From Antilocapra americana (Eukaryota > Chordata > Mammalia > Artiodactyla > Antilocapridae), in the NCBI GenBank assembly GCA_007570785.1, contig ML664174.1:4832828-4896827 (forward strand): a DNA stretch of 64,000 nt, written 5' to 3'. A model generated the notes under the pieces. It made no database searches. It was not told the origin of the DNA and saw only the letters and a list, made by a program, of their open reading frames with translations. This document shows, in pieces, positions 10,842 to 22,250 of this stretch. Each line of letters starts with the position of its first letter. Within the stretch, counting starts at the first letter, position 1. The position numbers were made by a program, and so were the translations under genes.

Positions 10842-10908
10842 TGCCGTCTATGGGGTCGCACAGAGTTGGACATGACTGAAGCGACTTAGCAGCAGCAGCA
10901 GCATGTCA
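10842..10908 (+). mobile_element. Bov-tA2 3' end with AGC repeat
   Basis: Only the SINE tail is present: tatggggtcgcacagagttgg, acatgactgaagcgacttag, then (agc)n at about 10890-10905. The AGC microsatellite is characteristic of this SINE subfamily tail. Confidence 0.8.
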
Positions 10909-11014
10909 CAATTGTGACGTTGAATGAGTTTTACTCTATCTTAAAAAAATAAGTCAATTTATTTTGTGCCCTGGAAGACACCTTAAAAAGGATAAAAGTC
11001 AAGAAACATCTTTA

Positions 11015-11208
11015 ATTGTTTATTTTTAGCTACGTCAGGTTGCAGCACGTGGGCTCTCTAGCTTGAGGCGCTAGAGGGCTTAGTAGCTACGGCACACATG
11101 CTTTGTTGCTCTGTGGCATGTGGGATCTTAGCTCCCTGACCAGGGATCAGAGCCCTGTCCCCTGCATTGGAAGGCAGATTCTTAACCACTGGACCACCAG
11201 GAAAGTCC
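11015..11208 (-). mobile_element. CHR-type tRNA SINE, antisense
   Basis: The complement of the tRNA head (accaccaggaaagtccc) is at the right end. The complement of the B-box region is near 11145, and T-rich tail sequence is at the left. Confidence 0.88.
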
Positions 11209-11480
11209 CTCAAGAAATATCTTTATAAGAAAGCTATTTACAAGAAATGCTTTATAAAAGATACAAGTGCTTAAAGAAATATATCAACAAAATTAGGTCC
11301 AATGGAGCCTGGATGATATTAACACAAGTAACCTAGCAGATCTGGGAGAAGTGGCACCAGTGACAGGACCTGAAGCAGACACTATTCATGCCCCATCTGC
11401 ATCCCCTAGATTTCTGCCCGAGGGCTTCCTCTGGCTATAGGTGCTAGCTCATTCTTTGCAGAGAGCAGCTGGAAGCCTCT
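11209..11480. other. No recognised feature
   Basis: Unique sequence with no recognised gene or repeat. Confidence 0.4.
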
Positions 11481-11489
11481 GGAAGATAA

Positions 11490-11845
11490 TCCCCCACCCT
11501 CCCTGCCCCCCAGCCCCCCACCTCCCCCCACCCCCCCCAACCAAGTGCAACCCTCAACCAATTCGGAACCAGGATTAGTGGGTAAATTTCCCAACCAACT
11601 TCCTCACCCCCCAGCAAGACAATTCTGAGATGTGTTCCATAATCTCTCAGTGGGCCCTTGACAGGATTAAGCCCCAGTTGCTTTCTCATTAATGAATCAT
11701 TAGTTGGCATTCTTCCTTTCCCTGTTGTACTTCCCCACTCCCTTACTGTGCTTCCTTGGGTCACCTCCAAATAAACTATTTGCACTGAAATTCCTTGTTT
11801 TAGAATCTGCCGTTGCGGCGGCAGGGGGGGGGGCGAGGGGGGGAC
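11490..11845. repeat. C-rich and G-rich low-complexity tracts
   Basis: A pyrimidine/C-run block occupies about 11490-11545. A G-run block (ten G, then GCGA, then seven G) lies at about 11824-11844. The sequence between is unique. The open frames crossing these tracts are glycine/proline artefacts. Confidence 0.7.
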
Positions 11846-12462
11846 AAAAAAAAGAATATGCTATTGGGAGAATCTAAACCAAGACACAAGTTGGAGCTAC
11901 ATCACGATAAAGCAGCTGCAGCCCCAAACATCCATCATAGGGCTCTTCTTGTTCTACCTGGAGGCCTCACTCATAACAGAGCAGAGTGGGCGGATGCAAG
12001 CAAGCCAGAGAGGAGACTAGTTAATGATGGTAGACCACAGTTTAGGAGAAAGAATGCTTTTAGAAGTCATTAGAATAAGGAGCTGTCTAAAATCATCAGA
12101 AATGCTTTCTCCATTTAACAAGAAGTTGGAATGGGTTCCCAGGGTGGCAGATGGACAGTCTGATCTCATTTAAGAAACAGCCTGGGGCAGTGGAACCGTC
12201 CTGAGTGTGGAGATGCAGGACTTGGATTCCAGTCCAGGCCTCTCTAAATTCAATTGCAGTCTCTACTGAAGAGGGATCACAAACTGTTCATAAAGTTGCT
12301 GGGAGTAATAAATAAAACCATGCGTTGTAGGAGAATGCTCTGTGTTTTTAATCTTCTTTAGCAAGGTATTTAATAATTTGCCAGCTAGCTTGGGGTTCAG
12401 GCAGTGACAGATACCCACCTCAAAACAGATAGCCTTGTTCCAGAAAAGTTATTCCAGCCCCT
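11846..12462. other. No recognised feature
   Basis: No gene, RNA or clear repeat was recognised. Confidence 0.4.
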
Positions 12463-12680
12463 TTGAAAGTGAAAGTAAAGTGAAAGTGTCAGTCGTGTCT
12501 GACTCTTTGTGACCCCGTGGACTGTAGTCTGCCAGGCTTCTCTGTCCATGGAATTCTCCAGGCAAGACTACTGGAGTAGGTTGCCATGCCTTTCTCCAGG
12601 GGATCTTCCTGACCCAGGGATTGAACCAGGGTCTGCTGCATTGCAGGCAGATTCTTTACCGTCTGAACCGCCAGAGAAGT
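12463..12680 (-). mobile_element. Bov-tA SINE, antisense
   Basis: Near full length, with gaaagtgaaagtaaagtgaaag tail text at the left, the gtgtctgactctttgtgac core, and the tRNA-like head complement at about 12650-12680. Confidence 0.92.
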
Positions 12681-13033
12681 CATGTAAGTGAGGGGTCAGT
12701 AGGCTTTGGCGTCCTGGGGAAAAAAGAGTACAGCAAGCTCCTTTTTGGTGCTATAAACAGTTTGGCTCCTTTAGAGGAATCTGGCCACTGGAGAGGTAGA
12801 GGGACCCTGGTTCTACATCTGAGCAGTGGCATGGCTGGGGCCTTTCTAACTCACTCCCTTCCTGGAGATGTTCCCACCCTGCGAGGGCTGTGTAAGAAAA
12901 TTAGGACACATGGAGCGCTGGGCCCCAGGGCTCAGGTTTAAGGGGAGGCCTGTGGATTCCATGTGGCCAGGGTGGGGAGAAGCCACCAGCCCATCTGAGC
13001 ATCTGCACCAGCAGCAAGATCAGAAGGCGATTC
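12681..13033. other. No recognised feature
   Basis: Unique, moderately GC-rich sequence. No gene was recognised. Confidence 0.4.
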
Positions 13034-13222
13034 AGGGACTTGCCTGGTGGTCCAGTGGCTAAGACCCCATGCTTCCAATGCAGGGGGCCCGGGTTGGATC
13101 CCTAGTCAGAGAACTAGATCCCACATGCTTCAACTAAGGGTTCACGTGCTGCAACTAAAGATCTCACATGCCGCAACTAAGACCTGGCAAAGCCAAACAA
13201 GTAAGCAAATAAATACAAAAAC
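13034..13222 (+). mobile_element. CHR-type tRNA SINE
   Basis: The head gggacttgcctggtggtcc is followed by the B-box region gggttggatccct and repeats of the form atgctgcaactaa, ending in an aataaata tail. Confidence 0.88.
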
Positions 13223-13424
13223 TTTTATAGAAAGAAGACAATTCATCCTCCATCCTCACCTAGACCATCTTCTCTCCTCTTCCACAAGTCAACTGACCTC
13301 TTCCTTCCACTGAGGTTAACTGTGATGATGTCGCTACAGTGACAAAACTGTCCAAGCACAAGAAGAAATAAATATAAATCTAGTGGGTTTTTCCACTTTA
13401 CACGTATATGCATTTTTTTCCGTA

Positions 13425-13673
13425 TTACCTATTTTTGGTTGCACTGGGTCTTTGTTGCTGCACTTGGCCTTCTCATTGCCATGGCTTTTCTTCTTACCGA
13501 GCATGGGCTCCAGGGCTCCTGGGCTTCAGTAGCTGCAGTTCGCAGGCTCAGTAGTTGTGGCACATGAGCTTAGCTGCCGCACGGCGTGTGGAATCGTCCT
13601 GGACCAGGGATCAAACCCATGTCCCCTGCCTTGGCAGGTGGATTCTTAACCATTGAACCACCAGGGAAGTCCC
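13425..13673 (-). mobile_element. CHR-type tRNA SINE, antisense
   Basis: The complement of the tRNA head (accaccagggaagtccc) ends near 13673. The cagtagttgtggcac body complement lies in the middle. Confidence 0.88.
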
Positions 13674-13689
13674 ATTTATACATTTTAAC

Positions 13690-13830
13690 GGCTTCTATTT
13701 ATTGTTTGCCATATACCAAGCACTTTGCAAATATCTTATTTCATCTTCATGCACCCTTACTACCCCTGATATAATTCCCATATTTCAGAAGAGGGAACTG
13801 AAACTCAGAGAGGCTGAGACACTTTCCTGC
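13690..13830 (-). mobile_element. MIR element, antisense
   Basis: It contains the complement-order motifs tatttcagaagagggaactg and actcagagaggctgagacact, typical of MIR 3' cores read from the opposite strand. Confidence 0.65.
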
Positions 13831-14710
13831 TACAGCCTCGGCAGCAGAGCTGCCTTCACACCTGACCACATCTGACCCCAAAGCCTGGGTTCATCCCCAC
13901 TAGCCTGTGCTGGAAGGACTGGAGAGCCAGGTGGAGCTTTTCCTACAAGGCAGTCTAAAGGCCGGGCTGGCACCAGAGATAGGAACCATGCGATCTCCAC
14001 GGGACCTGGGTCCAAAGCTAATGGTGCAGTCAGGGGTGGTGGCCTCTGCACAAAGTGGCACTCAGAAAGGGTCTAGAGAGCTGCCACAGAAAGGTCTGGA
14101 GAGCAACCACAGCCTCCTTCTCTATCAGGAACTGCCTAGAACTACACCAGGCCTTGCACCCAGCCATGGAGGCAGCCTGCCCCTCGGCCAGGAACACTCC
14201 CTGACTGTCCACAAGGTCACTGCAATTGGCCTCAGTCTCCCGAATTTCACTCTCCCAGCAGCCCACCACTTCCTGTGGTCTTGTGTCTGTGCTACTGCAT
14301 AATGCCTCTCAGGTGGGCACATCTCTCTGACCAGGCAGACCACAAATATCTCGAGGTTAGGGTCCACACTCCCATTTTCTGGCTTCTCCACCCTTCTCCC
14401 TAAGGTCAAAATCCATGCTCACTCACACCATTAAATAGACCATTTAAATGGTCAGATAACATTGAGGTAAAGGGCTATGGGTCAGCCAACTTGAAAAAAT
14501 TATTTGAAAATTAACTCGGATGAAATGTAGATTAAGGAGAAATTATTTGCTATTACTGTTTTCCCATGTGAGAGGTGCATTTTCAGTAAGAACATGTAAA
14601 AACTCCTTGGACATATTTAATTCCTAGTTTTGTGCCTTTACCAGATGTCTTGCACAATTAGACATCTATGCAAAGACAGAAAAACTTGTATTTGAAGGCA
14701 CGTATTAGAG
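13831..14710. other. No recognised feature
   Basis: GC-moderate unique sequence. A plus-strand frame of 131 codons at 13907-14302 is opposed by several antisense frames of similar length and has no recognisable domain. Confidence 0.4.
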
Positions 14711-14870
14711 GCAGGAAATATAACAGTTAAGAGTCCCAGTTTGAGAGTTAGACAAACCTTGGTTCAAATTCCATCTCTGTGACTTGCTGGCTGACCATGG
14801 AGAAGTCATTCCACCCCTCTGAGTTTCAGATTCCTCATTTGTGAAATTGTAATTAAAAGTGCCTTCCTTG
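14711..14870 (+). mobile_element. MIR element
   Basis: The ordered motifs are agttaagagtcccagtttg, ccttggttcaaattccatctc, ctctgagtttcagattcctc and atttgtgaaattg. Confidence 0.75.
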
Positions 14871-14879
14871 TTCATACCC

Positions 14880-15617
14880 ATTATGATGGCCATTATTCTA
14901 AAAAAATAAAAATACATTAAAAACAGAAAATAAGCACTGGCAAAATGTGGAGAAATCATTGCTGGTAGAAATGTACAATGATGCAAACACTGCGTAAAAC
15001 AGTACGGTGGTTTCTTAAAAAACTAAACATAGAATTACCATATGACCCAGCAATTCCACTTCTGGGCATATACCCCAAAAAATTAAAAGCAAGGGTTTGA
15101 ACAGATATTTGTACACCTATGTTCAGAGTAGCCTTATTCACAGTAGTCAAAAGATGTGAGCAGCCCAAGGTCCATCAACAGATGAATGGATAAACAAAAG
15201 GTGGTATGTACATACAATGGAAGATTATTCTACTTTAAAAAAGTAAGAGATTCTGATACAAGCTATAACACGCGTAAATCTTGAAAACATTGTGCTAAGT
15301 GAAATGAGGTGGATGCAAAAGGACACACACCAGATGATTCCACTTACATGAGGTACCTAGAATGGTCGAATTTATGAACAGAAAATAGAACCGCTGTTGC
15401 CAGGGACTGGAGGAAGGAAAAAATGGGGAATTATTGTTAAATGAGTACAGAGTTTCAGTTTGAGGAGATGAAAAAGTTTTGAAGATGAGTGATGGTAATG
15501 GGTGCACAACAAGGTGAATATACTTAATTCAACTGAACTATATACCTAAAAATGGTCAAAATGGTAAATTTTATATATAATGGGATATTATGTAGTCATA
15601 GAAAAGAATGAAATCTT
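14880..15617 (+). mobile_element. L1 3' region (mammalian L1M-like)
   Basis: Recognisable L1 3' text: ccatatgacccagcaattcc, gggcatataccccaaaa, gatgaatggataaacaaaag, gttgccagggactggagga, then attcaactgaactatatacc. It is broken by stops and truncated at the 5' end. The terminal gaatgaaatctt is cut by the next SINE. Confidence 0.85.
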
Positions 15618-15818
15618 GGCACTTCCCTGGTGGTCCAGTGGTTAAGAATCTGCCTGCCAATGCAAGAGACACAGGTTCAATCCCTGGTCCAGGAAGACTC
15701 TGCATGCCACAGGACATTAAACCCGTATACCACAACTACTGAGCCTGTACTCGGGCCCACGAGCCATAAATACTGACCATGGGGTCACAAAGAGTCGGAC
15801 ACAACTGAATCAACTTAG
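15618..15818 (+). mobile_element. CHR SINE joined to Bov-tA tail
   Basis: A truncated CHR SINE (head ttccctggtggtccagtgg, B box ttcaatccctgg) runs to about 15775. It then passes directly into a Bov-tA 3' end (ggggtcacaaagagtcggac) and an (at)n tract at about 15820-15832. The junction suggests either an insertion or a template switch during retrotransposition. Confidence 0.75.
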
Positions 15819-15934
15819 CACTCATATATATATATCATAAGACTTACCTTTTAAAAAAAGGAAGAGGTCTTAGAGAAGACCAGGAGAGAGAAAGCTTTGC
15901 AGAGCTTCATGAAAAAAGAGGACCAGAGCAGCGT

Positions 15935-16140
15935 TACCAGAAAACTACAGGCTGTCCTGTTAAATGTGAACGTCAGACAAACAACAAATAAATTTTTTGT
16001 AATAAGTTATGTCCCAAATATTGTATAACCCTACTTTATTGCAAGGGACATATTAATATTAAAAGTGAATTCATGCTTACCTGACATTCAAATTCAACTG
16101 GCTTCCTGTGTTTTTAGCTGTTAAATCTAGCCTTCCTAGA
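15935..16140. mobile_element. Palindromic MITE-like element
   Basis: The left arm (tacaggctgtcctgttaaatg and onward) is an imperfect inverted repeat of the right arm (cattcaaattcaactggctt and onward). The two meet around a cccaaatattgtataac centre. The same arms recur at about 30568-30636 and 31352-31440. I take it for a non-autonomous DNA transposon; I do not assign a family name. Confidence 0.6.
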
Positions 16141-16790
16141 CCAGAGGTACCACTCATCCGTCACTACTTTGCACTGTCAGTTTGCCATGATTATAGATCC
16201 TAGAATATCCTGGTATCTAAAAATCCGGACAGCCCAGCGGGTGCGAGAGCGGAGAACGGGACGAGAGTCTTCACTTTACAAATACACTCTTTCACAGCTG
16301 AGGTCCTATAAATAGCAAACTCTCTTAACAGTCTTATCACAGAAACTCATTTTTAAAACTTAAATTTAACAGCCCCAGTTTTAAAGCAGCCCACCTGTCA
16401 AAACTGAAGGCAACCGCCAGGCACAGTCCCAAAAGCTGTGGAGATCAGGAGAGGGGATAACATCGTACCAGGGGCCACTGCAGAAGAGGCTAAAGCACAA
16501 GATAAAGGCTAAAGCGCCAGCCTGGGCCCCAGGGTCTGCCTCTTCCCTGCAGCCCCAGCACCTCCTGCCCAAGCTGCTGCAGCCACTTGCAGAAAGGGCT
16601 GTCGAAGATCCTCTGACATTTCAGCAGAGACCTAAAAAAGGGCTCTATGTCCAACCAAACCAATTCCCCTGCCTCAGCCCTAAACTGGTTAAAAGCCAGA
16701 GGCCATTAGTTTTGTTTTGAGAAGTGCCAGGGTTTTAAGCCCGCGGTCCCCCTCTTCCCTCCTCACTAGTTCCAGCTGCAGAGGCACTTC
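16141..16790. other. No recognised feature
   Basis: Unique sequence bordering a CpG-rich patch. No gene was recognised. Confidence 0.4.
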
Positions 16791-16794
16791 AGTG

Positions 16795-17030
16795 TGAAAG
16801 ACCACACACCAGCAGCCGCAGCGGTGCGGAGGCCTGGCGGAGATTAAACCCCAGGCGGCCGAGAGGGGCGGGCGGGCGCCCCCACCCCCACGCAGAAGGC
16901 AGCGGAGCCTGGAGCGGGGTGTTCTAGGAGAAGAGCCCACCCGGCCAACCCGGATCGCACTCACTCCGGCCACGCCCCTGCTCCATCCCCCATCAGACCC
17001 GGGAGGGCACACGGCCGCTAGGAAGGTGAC
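16795..17030. promoter_or_regulatory. Small CpG-rich patch
   Basis: This is an isolated group of CpGs with GGGGCGGGCGGGCGC near 16865-16880, surrounded by CpG-poor DNA. No open frame or splice signal that I can support accompanies it. It could be an orphan CpG island, an enhancer, or the start of a non-coding transcript. Confidence 0.4.
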
Positions 17031-17700
17031 CAGATGTCACTTTTTTTAAATTTACCAAATTTATTTATCATATAACAAGCGTACTCTGGAAGGAAATCCG
17101 GGATCGGAGGCAAAACCGAAAGGAAGCATAATTTGAGTTTTCATGAGGCTCCACCAGCTCACCAGGCAGACCTGGGACCATTGCCCCCCTGCTTGGCCCT
17201 CTGCCTGCTGTCCAACCAGGGAGGCTGCGAACCAGGATTGGAAGCTGTTTCCTTGGTCCTGTGCAGGAAAACCAGGAGCTTGTATTCTCACTGGGCCCTT
17301 GTCTGTCTCACTCAGCATGATGCCACAAGCTCAGGGCTGGAGCCGGACAAGCTAGCAGGGGACCAGGCATCAAGTCTGGCCTGGACAGTCTTTTAGTTGC
17401 CTAGAAAAAGTATGGAAGGGACGCTGATGAGGGAAGGGAGAGCTGCCTTTCCCACATGCAGGAACCTTTTCTCTTTCCTGTGATGCTGTCCCAGGATCAG
17501 AACGGACATTTTTGAGTGCTTGGGGTTCCTAAGCACATGGAGGTTCGACATATGGACTCAGGCATTGGTATCTTAGTCCTTCTTCTTTGCATTTGGGACC
17601 CAGTATCCTCATCGATAATGCCAATGCCCCGCCTGCCAAGCACTCTACCTGGAGAACAGGATGGTCAGAAAATACAGGAAATAAAAAGAGGACAGAAAGT
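17031..17700. other. No recognised feature
   Basis: Unique sequence. The overlapping short open frames at 17061-17396 on both strands show no protein family. Confidence 0.4.
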
Positions 17701-17701
17701 G

Positions 17702-17955
17702 GACTTCCCTCGTGGTCCAGTGGTTAAGAGTCCACCTGCCAATGCAGGGGACACAGGTTCAATCCCTCTTTCTGGAAGATTCCACATGCTTCAGAACAAC
17801 GAAGCTGGAGTGCCACAATTACTGGAGCCTGCGCCTCCCAGAGCCCTTGTTGGGAAACTAGAGAGTAGTCCCCACTCATGGCAACCAGAGAAAGCCCACA
17901 CACAATAACAAAGACCCAGCACAGCCAAAGATAAATAAATTAAAAAAAAAAAAAA
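17702..17955 (+). mobile_element. CHR-type tRNA SINE with target duplication
   Basis: The head ggacttccctcgtggtccag is followed by B box aggttcaatccct and a long A tail at about 17941-17955. Flanking copies of an imperfect target duplication, aaaagaggacagaaagt (left) and aaaagagggcagaaggt (right), bracket it, confirming an L1-mediated insertion. Confidence 0.92.
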
Positions 17956-17969
17956 AGAGGGCAGAAGGT

Positions 17970-20260
17970 ACTTGAGGGAGGAGGTTAGAGTTTCCAATGC
18001 TCCCCAGAGCAGAAGCCAGCCTAGACCAGGCATGTGTGTCCTGGAGAAGATGGACGAGGGGGCCTCCCATTCCCACAAGATGGTTTTTGCTACTTCCTAC
18101 TCCCCTCCTGCGTACATCCCCTCCCATAACATAATGAAAAATTCATGTTAAAAGCTTCACATGTGATCTGATTTTTCAACACTTTAACTGGATTAATAGA
18201 AGCTGGGAGTGTAGTAAGCCCAGGGCCCTTCCACCCCAGGGTCCCCCTCCCCATACCTCCCCCATCCCTCTCCACCTTGCTCCTTCTCTTGCTTAGCTCT
18301 TTCTCCCTAGACACACTCTTCTGACTTCCTCTACAATATGCTCCCATCCAGACCTCGCTTTCTTCCTTTCCTTCCAGCTCATTCCCAGCAGCCTCTTCTT
18401 CTCAGCACCCAGTGCGTTTTTGAGAGCTCAGATTTTCCCTTTCTTCCCCAAAGGAGGGAAGAGAACAGTCTCACTCAAATCCCTGATGAATGGACTATTT
18501 CCAAATACTTGGTGAATGGAATGCCAAAGAAATTTGATTTTATTGCATTCTAGAATATACGCTATCTACCAAGAGTTCCAGGACGACAGCACTCAAAGTT
18601 TTTGATAGATGCAAATTAAATATAATTGGTATATTGGTTATAAGTGTACAAGGGTTACTGTGAAAGGTCCTGATTCCTGAGGTGACAAACATTTTCTGGA
18701 CACAATTTGGGCAGTGGTACCACCACCTCATGTTTTATAGATAAAGCTGAACTACAAAGAGGAAAAAACACCCTGCACTGTTTCCCATGGCTGCGTATTT
18801 GTTAAGGTGCTGAATCCTTAACAGCAATAACAACAGCAAACACATAAACAGCTAAAAAGCTCTAGACAGGCACTCACCTGAGTCCCAATGCCTGCATGGT
18901 GCCAACACTAACTCACTTTGAACACACGGCTTGATTTCTTTCCCCTGAATTACCTCATCTATACAACCAGAAGGACAGTCTGGATGGGTGAGATTCAAAC
19001 TCTTTTACTGTATTCCTCTACCAGTAAAAACATTTTGAGCATTCATTTTCACTATACATATGTCTAGTTATACTGTATTATTTGTACTGATAGATTCTGA
19101 ACACAACATATAGAAATTATTTTAAGGATAAAATAAACATGAAATCAGAGGTATTTTTATGTTTTATTAACCATGATGGCTTCAATTTATCACTCACTAA
19201 TATTTCAAGGCCAAATATTTACTTAGGACAAGACTCTTCATGGAGTGTTGCAGTAAATCCATTTTTCAAGTAGACTTAAGATAATTTCCATTTGTTTTTG
19301 TTGCTGATTTCTTGCCTGACCATTGTTTTTAACCTCATAATGTGGCTGAAAAGGGGAATTTATAAGAAAAACTAGAGACGTCTCAACTCAGCCATTGTCA
19401 TTGCTTGCTTTTGCTTGCAAAACAATGTTGGATTAATAATATGATCCTTAAAATGGGTTGTTTTTTTTTTTGCAGGAATCTTCTATGGCTGCCTGTCTAC
19501 TTTGTGAGGGTAGATATTAGTTTAAGCTAAATGATACACTTTGTACATGATTGTTAACAGGCACAAGTATACTGTAATATATCACAGTATGCTGGAAGTA
19601 CAGAATAGGGTGAGAGCACCCACTCCTGATGCACAGATTTCCTCTCACACAGTACACGGCATCTGATGGATAGACTGACAGAAGGAATAAGAGCCACTCG
19701 GGGATTAAACATTAATGAGGACTTGTGTTTCTTGTTTTTAGGAAGACTGAAAATAGAAGTTTGATTCTTCTCTTCTGACTGTCCAGAGGACTGTGTTGGG
19801 GCCACCCTTTGTCAACCACTGCAATTCTCATCAACACAGTTCTTTGACTCTCTGGTGTCTCCATAGATGGAGTCTTTCTCTGCTCTGCATTCCACTTGCT
19901 GCTGGTGAGCACACCCTACCTGAGAGCTCACACCCTGGGGTCTGAACACCTCAAAGGGCCGTGCTGTCTGGTGTGAGCAGCCCTGAGTGCCCCTTGGACA
20001 TAGCTGGGCCCCTGACCCCAGCCTCATGGGGTGGGCCGTCACGGGGGGGTTTTTCTCTGGGGGGTGATTCTTCACTTTTGCCCCCACTCTCCATGCCCAG
20101 TAGTTCTCTATTTATCCCCTTTCCCTCCCCTTTTCTTCTCCCTGGGAACCCTTAGTCAACCCCACCTCTCCTGCCAGAAGAAATAAGGAGAGCTCCTTTG
20201 GATGTATCAAGTGTTCACATGGGTGGAACTACATTCCACTTCTAGGGAACCCAGGTTTTT
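17970..20260. other. Unique sequence, no recognised gene
   Basis: I see no gene or clear mobile element over this 2.3 kb. Small points of interest are a CATTGT/ACAATG inverted pair near 19393-19427 and a T-run near 19462. The stretch is a candidate for conserved non-coding sequence. Confidence 0.4.
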
Positions 20261-20264
20261 GGCC

Positions 20265-20345
20265 CTGGGTCACAAAGCTACTACATGGCAAAGCTAGAAT
20301 TTGACATTGAGGTCTAGATAATTCCAAAACCCATAGTGTTTCCAA
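20265..20345 (-). mobile_element. MIR fragment, antisense
   Basis: The ctgggtcacaaagctactac, then gcaaagctagaatttgacat order resembles the complement of the MIR 5' half. Confidence 0.55.
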
Positions 20346-21164
20346 CTCTCCAAAAACAGGGAGTGACTACTGTTTGTATATGGAGTGTGTGTTTCCCTAT
20401 GTGCATATAAACAGATGTATCTAGCCACACAGTGCAGTTGAATACAGGGTGAATGGCTAAATAAGGAACTGAGTAGGGAAATGCTACCATGTCCCACGAA
20501 AGCCATAGGTCCAAATACAGACCGACAGGCTGAGTGCCCTGGAGTAGGCCATCTCCTCGGCCCACACCTGAGACCAGCTCTTGGTGGTCGGTAAGGAATG
20601 AGGGTGTGCCCGCTCATCACCTCCCAGGGACACCGAAAAATAGTCCAGATTTGTCTGCTTCTGACTCATCTGTTTGGCTTCTTTGAATGGATGGCATTTA
20701 CCCTGGCTTTGCACAGAACTGTGTTCTGGTTTGAAGAGGAATCAGATTTCTTGTCAAGGTAATAATGACCCAAATACCCTTTGGGACCTTCTGCTCCAGC
20801 CGTCCAAACTTGAGGGAACAAACTCAGTATGGAATCTGTAGTCCTTCTGCATCTTCATAACTGTGTGACTGGCAGCCAAATACAAGTTTTAAAAGTAAGC
20901 AAGCAGAGGCATAGAGGCAACAACACAGGGCTTGGCTCCACCCCTCCTTAAGTGTGATTAGACGGGGGAGAGTATTTTGAAATAGAAGTCTGCACTTTCT
21001 TTCATCACTCCCCCCCACCCCCCGCCCATAGTATTACCCAGCCTTAGACCAGCCCCAGTCCCAGTTAGGAAGGGTTTCAGCATCAGGATAATGAGGATGA
21101 CTGTGGCCATGATGACAGAGGTACCCCATTTGTTGTACATGTTGAAAATACTTTAAAAATGGTC
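20346..21164. other. No recognised feature
   Basis: Unique sequence with a short C-run at about 21009-21027. No gene was recognised. Confidence 0.4.
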
Positions 21165-21310
21165 CTATGGGGCTATCATTAACTGTCTTCAGAAAGGGAA
21201 ACCAAGGCTTAGAGGTGCTAAGTGATTACCCCAAGTTCACATTACTCTCGAGGGGTGGAGCCAAGATTTGAAATCAGATCCATCTGGCTCCAAAGGCCAT
21301 AGTCTTACCT
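21165..21310 (-). mobile_element. MIR element, antisense
   Basis: It contains gaaaccaaggcttagaggtg, ctaagtgattaccccaagttc and ggagccaagatttgaaatcag, the standard MIR complement order. Confidence 0.75.
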
Positions 21311-21426
21311 CTGCTCTAGGAGCCCCCATATTGGAAACCAAAGAGAGACTCGCCAGCTTCTTACAATGGGTTTCTCTTGAAATAATTTGACCCAACAAAT
21401 ATTTAGGTCCAGGTATTCGATCTTCA

Positions 21427-21813
21427 CTGAGTGCCAAAGAATTGATGTTTTTGGACTGTGGTGCTGGAGAATACTCTTGAGAGTCCCCTGGACTATAAGG
21501 AGAGCAAATCAGTCCATCCTAAAGGAAATCAGCCCTGAATATTCATTGGAAAGACTGATGCTAAAGCCAAAGCTCCAATACTTTGGCCACCTGATGTGAA
21601 GAGCCGACTCACTGGAAAAGACCCTGATGCTGGTAAAGATTGAGGACAAGAGGAAAATGGAGCAACAGAGGATGAGATGGTTGGGTGGCATCACCGACTC
21701 AATGGATATGAGTTTGAGCAAACTCCAGGAGGTAGTGAAGGACAGGGGAGCCTGGCGTGCTGCAGTTTGTGGGGACTTAAAAGAGTTGGACACGACTTAG
21801 CTACTGAACAACA
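21427..21813 (+). mobile_element. BovB LINE, 3' part
   Basis: 5'-truncated, starting near gtgccaaagaattgatg. Markers include actttggccacctgatgtga, gatgagatggttgggtggca and gttggacacgacttagc. The reverse-transcriptase frame is broken. Confidence 0.92.
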
Positions 21814-21844
21814 GTTCTCTTCCTGGTAGGTGATCAGAGAGTAT

Positions 21845-22250
21845 CACCATCCCCTCATCCATTCATTCAATAAATACTAATTAAACATCTATGTGCCAAG
21901 TGCTGTTTTAAGTGCCATGTATATAGCAATGAACAAAACAAACAAGTGCCTATTCTCATAAAACTTAGTATGTAATAAGAGAAGACTGATAATAAACAAA
22001 ACACTGTTATGTAATATGACAGAGGTGATAAGCACCACAAGGAAAAAACAAAGCAGGTAAGGGAGCTAGAGAGTGATGGGGGCGGGGGGGCAGCGGTGCT
22101 GTTTTAGGTAGGGTGCTAGAAGAAGACCTCTCCAAATGGGTGACATTTGGGCAAAGGCCTGAAGGACTGAGGGCCTGAGCCCTGCAGAGGTCTGGGGGAA
22201 GAGCATTCCAGACACAGGGAACAGCAAATACAAAGAACTAGTGGGGAGAG
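21845..22250 (+). mobile_element. Ancient L2-type LINE relic
   Basis: It opens with ttcaataaatactaattaaacatc and tgtgccaagtgctg, and continues with aatgaacaaaacaaacaagtg. Near the end are ggtgacatttgggcaaaggc and agcattccagacacagggaa. It parallels the copy at 7175-7560. Confidence 0.65.
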
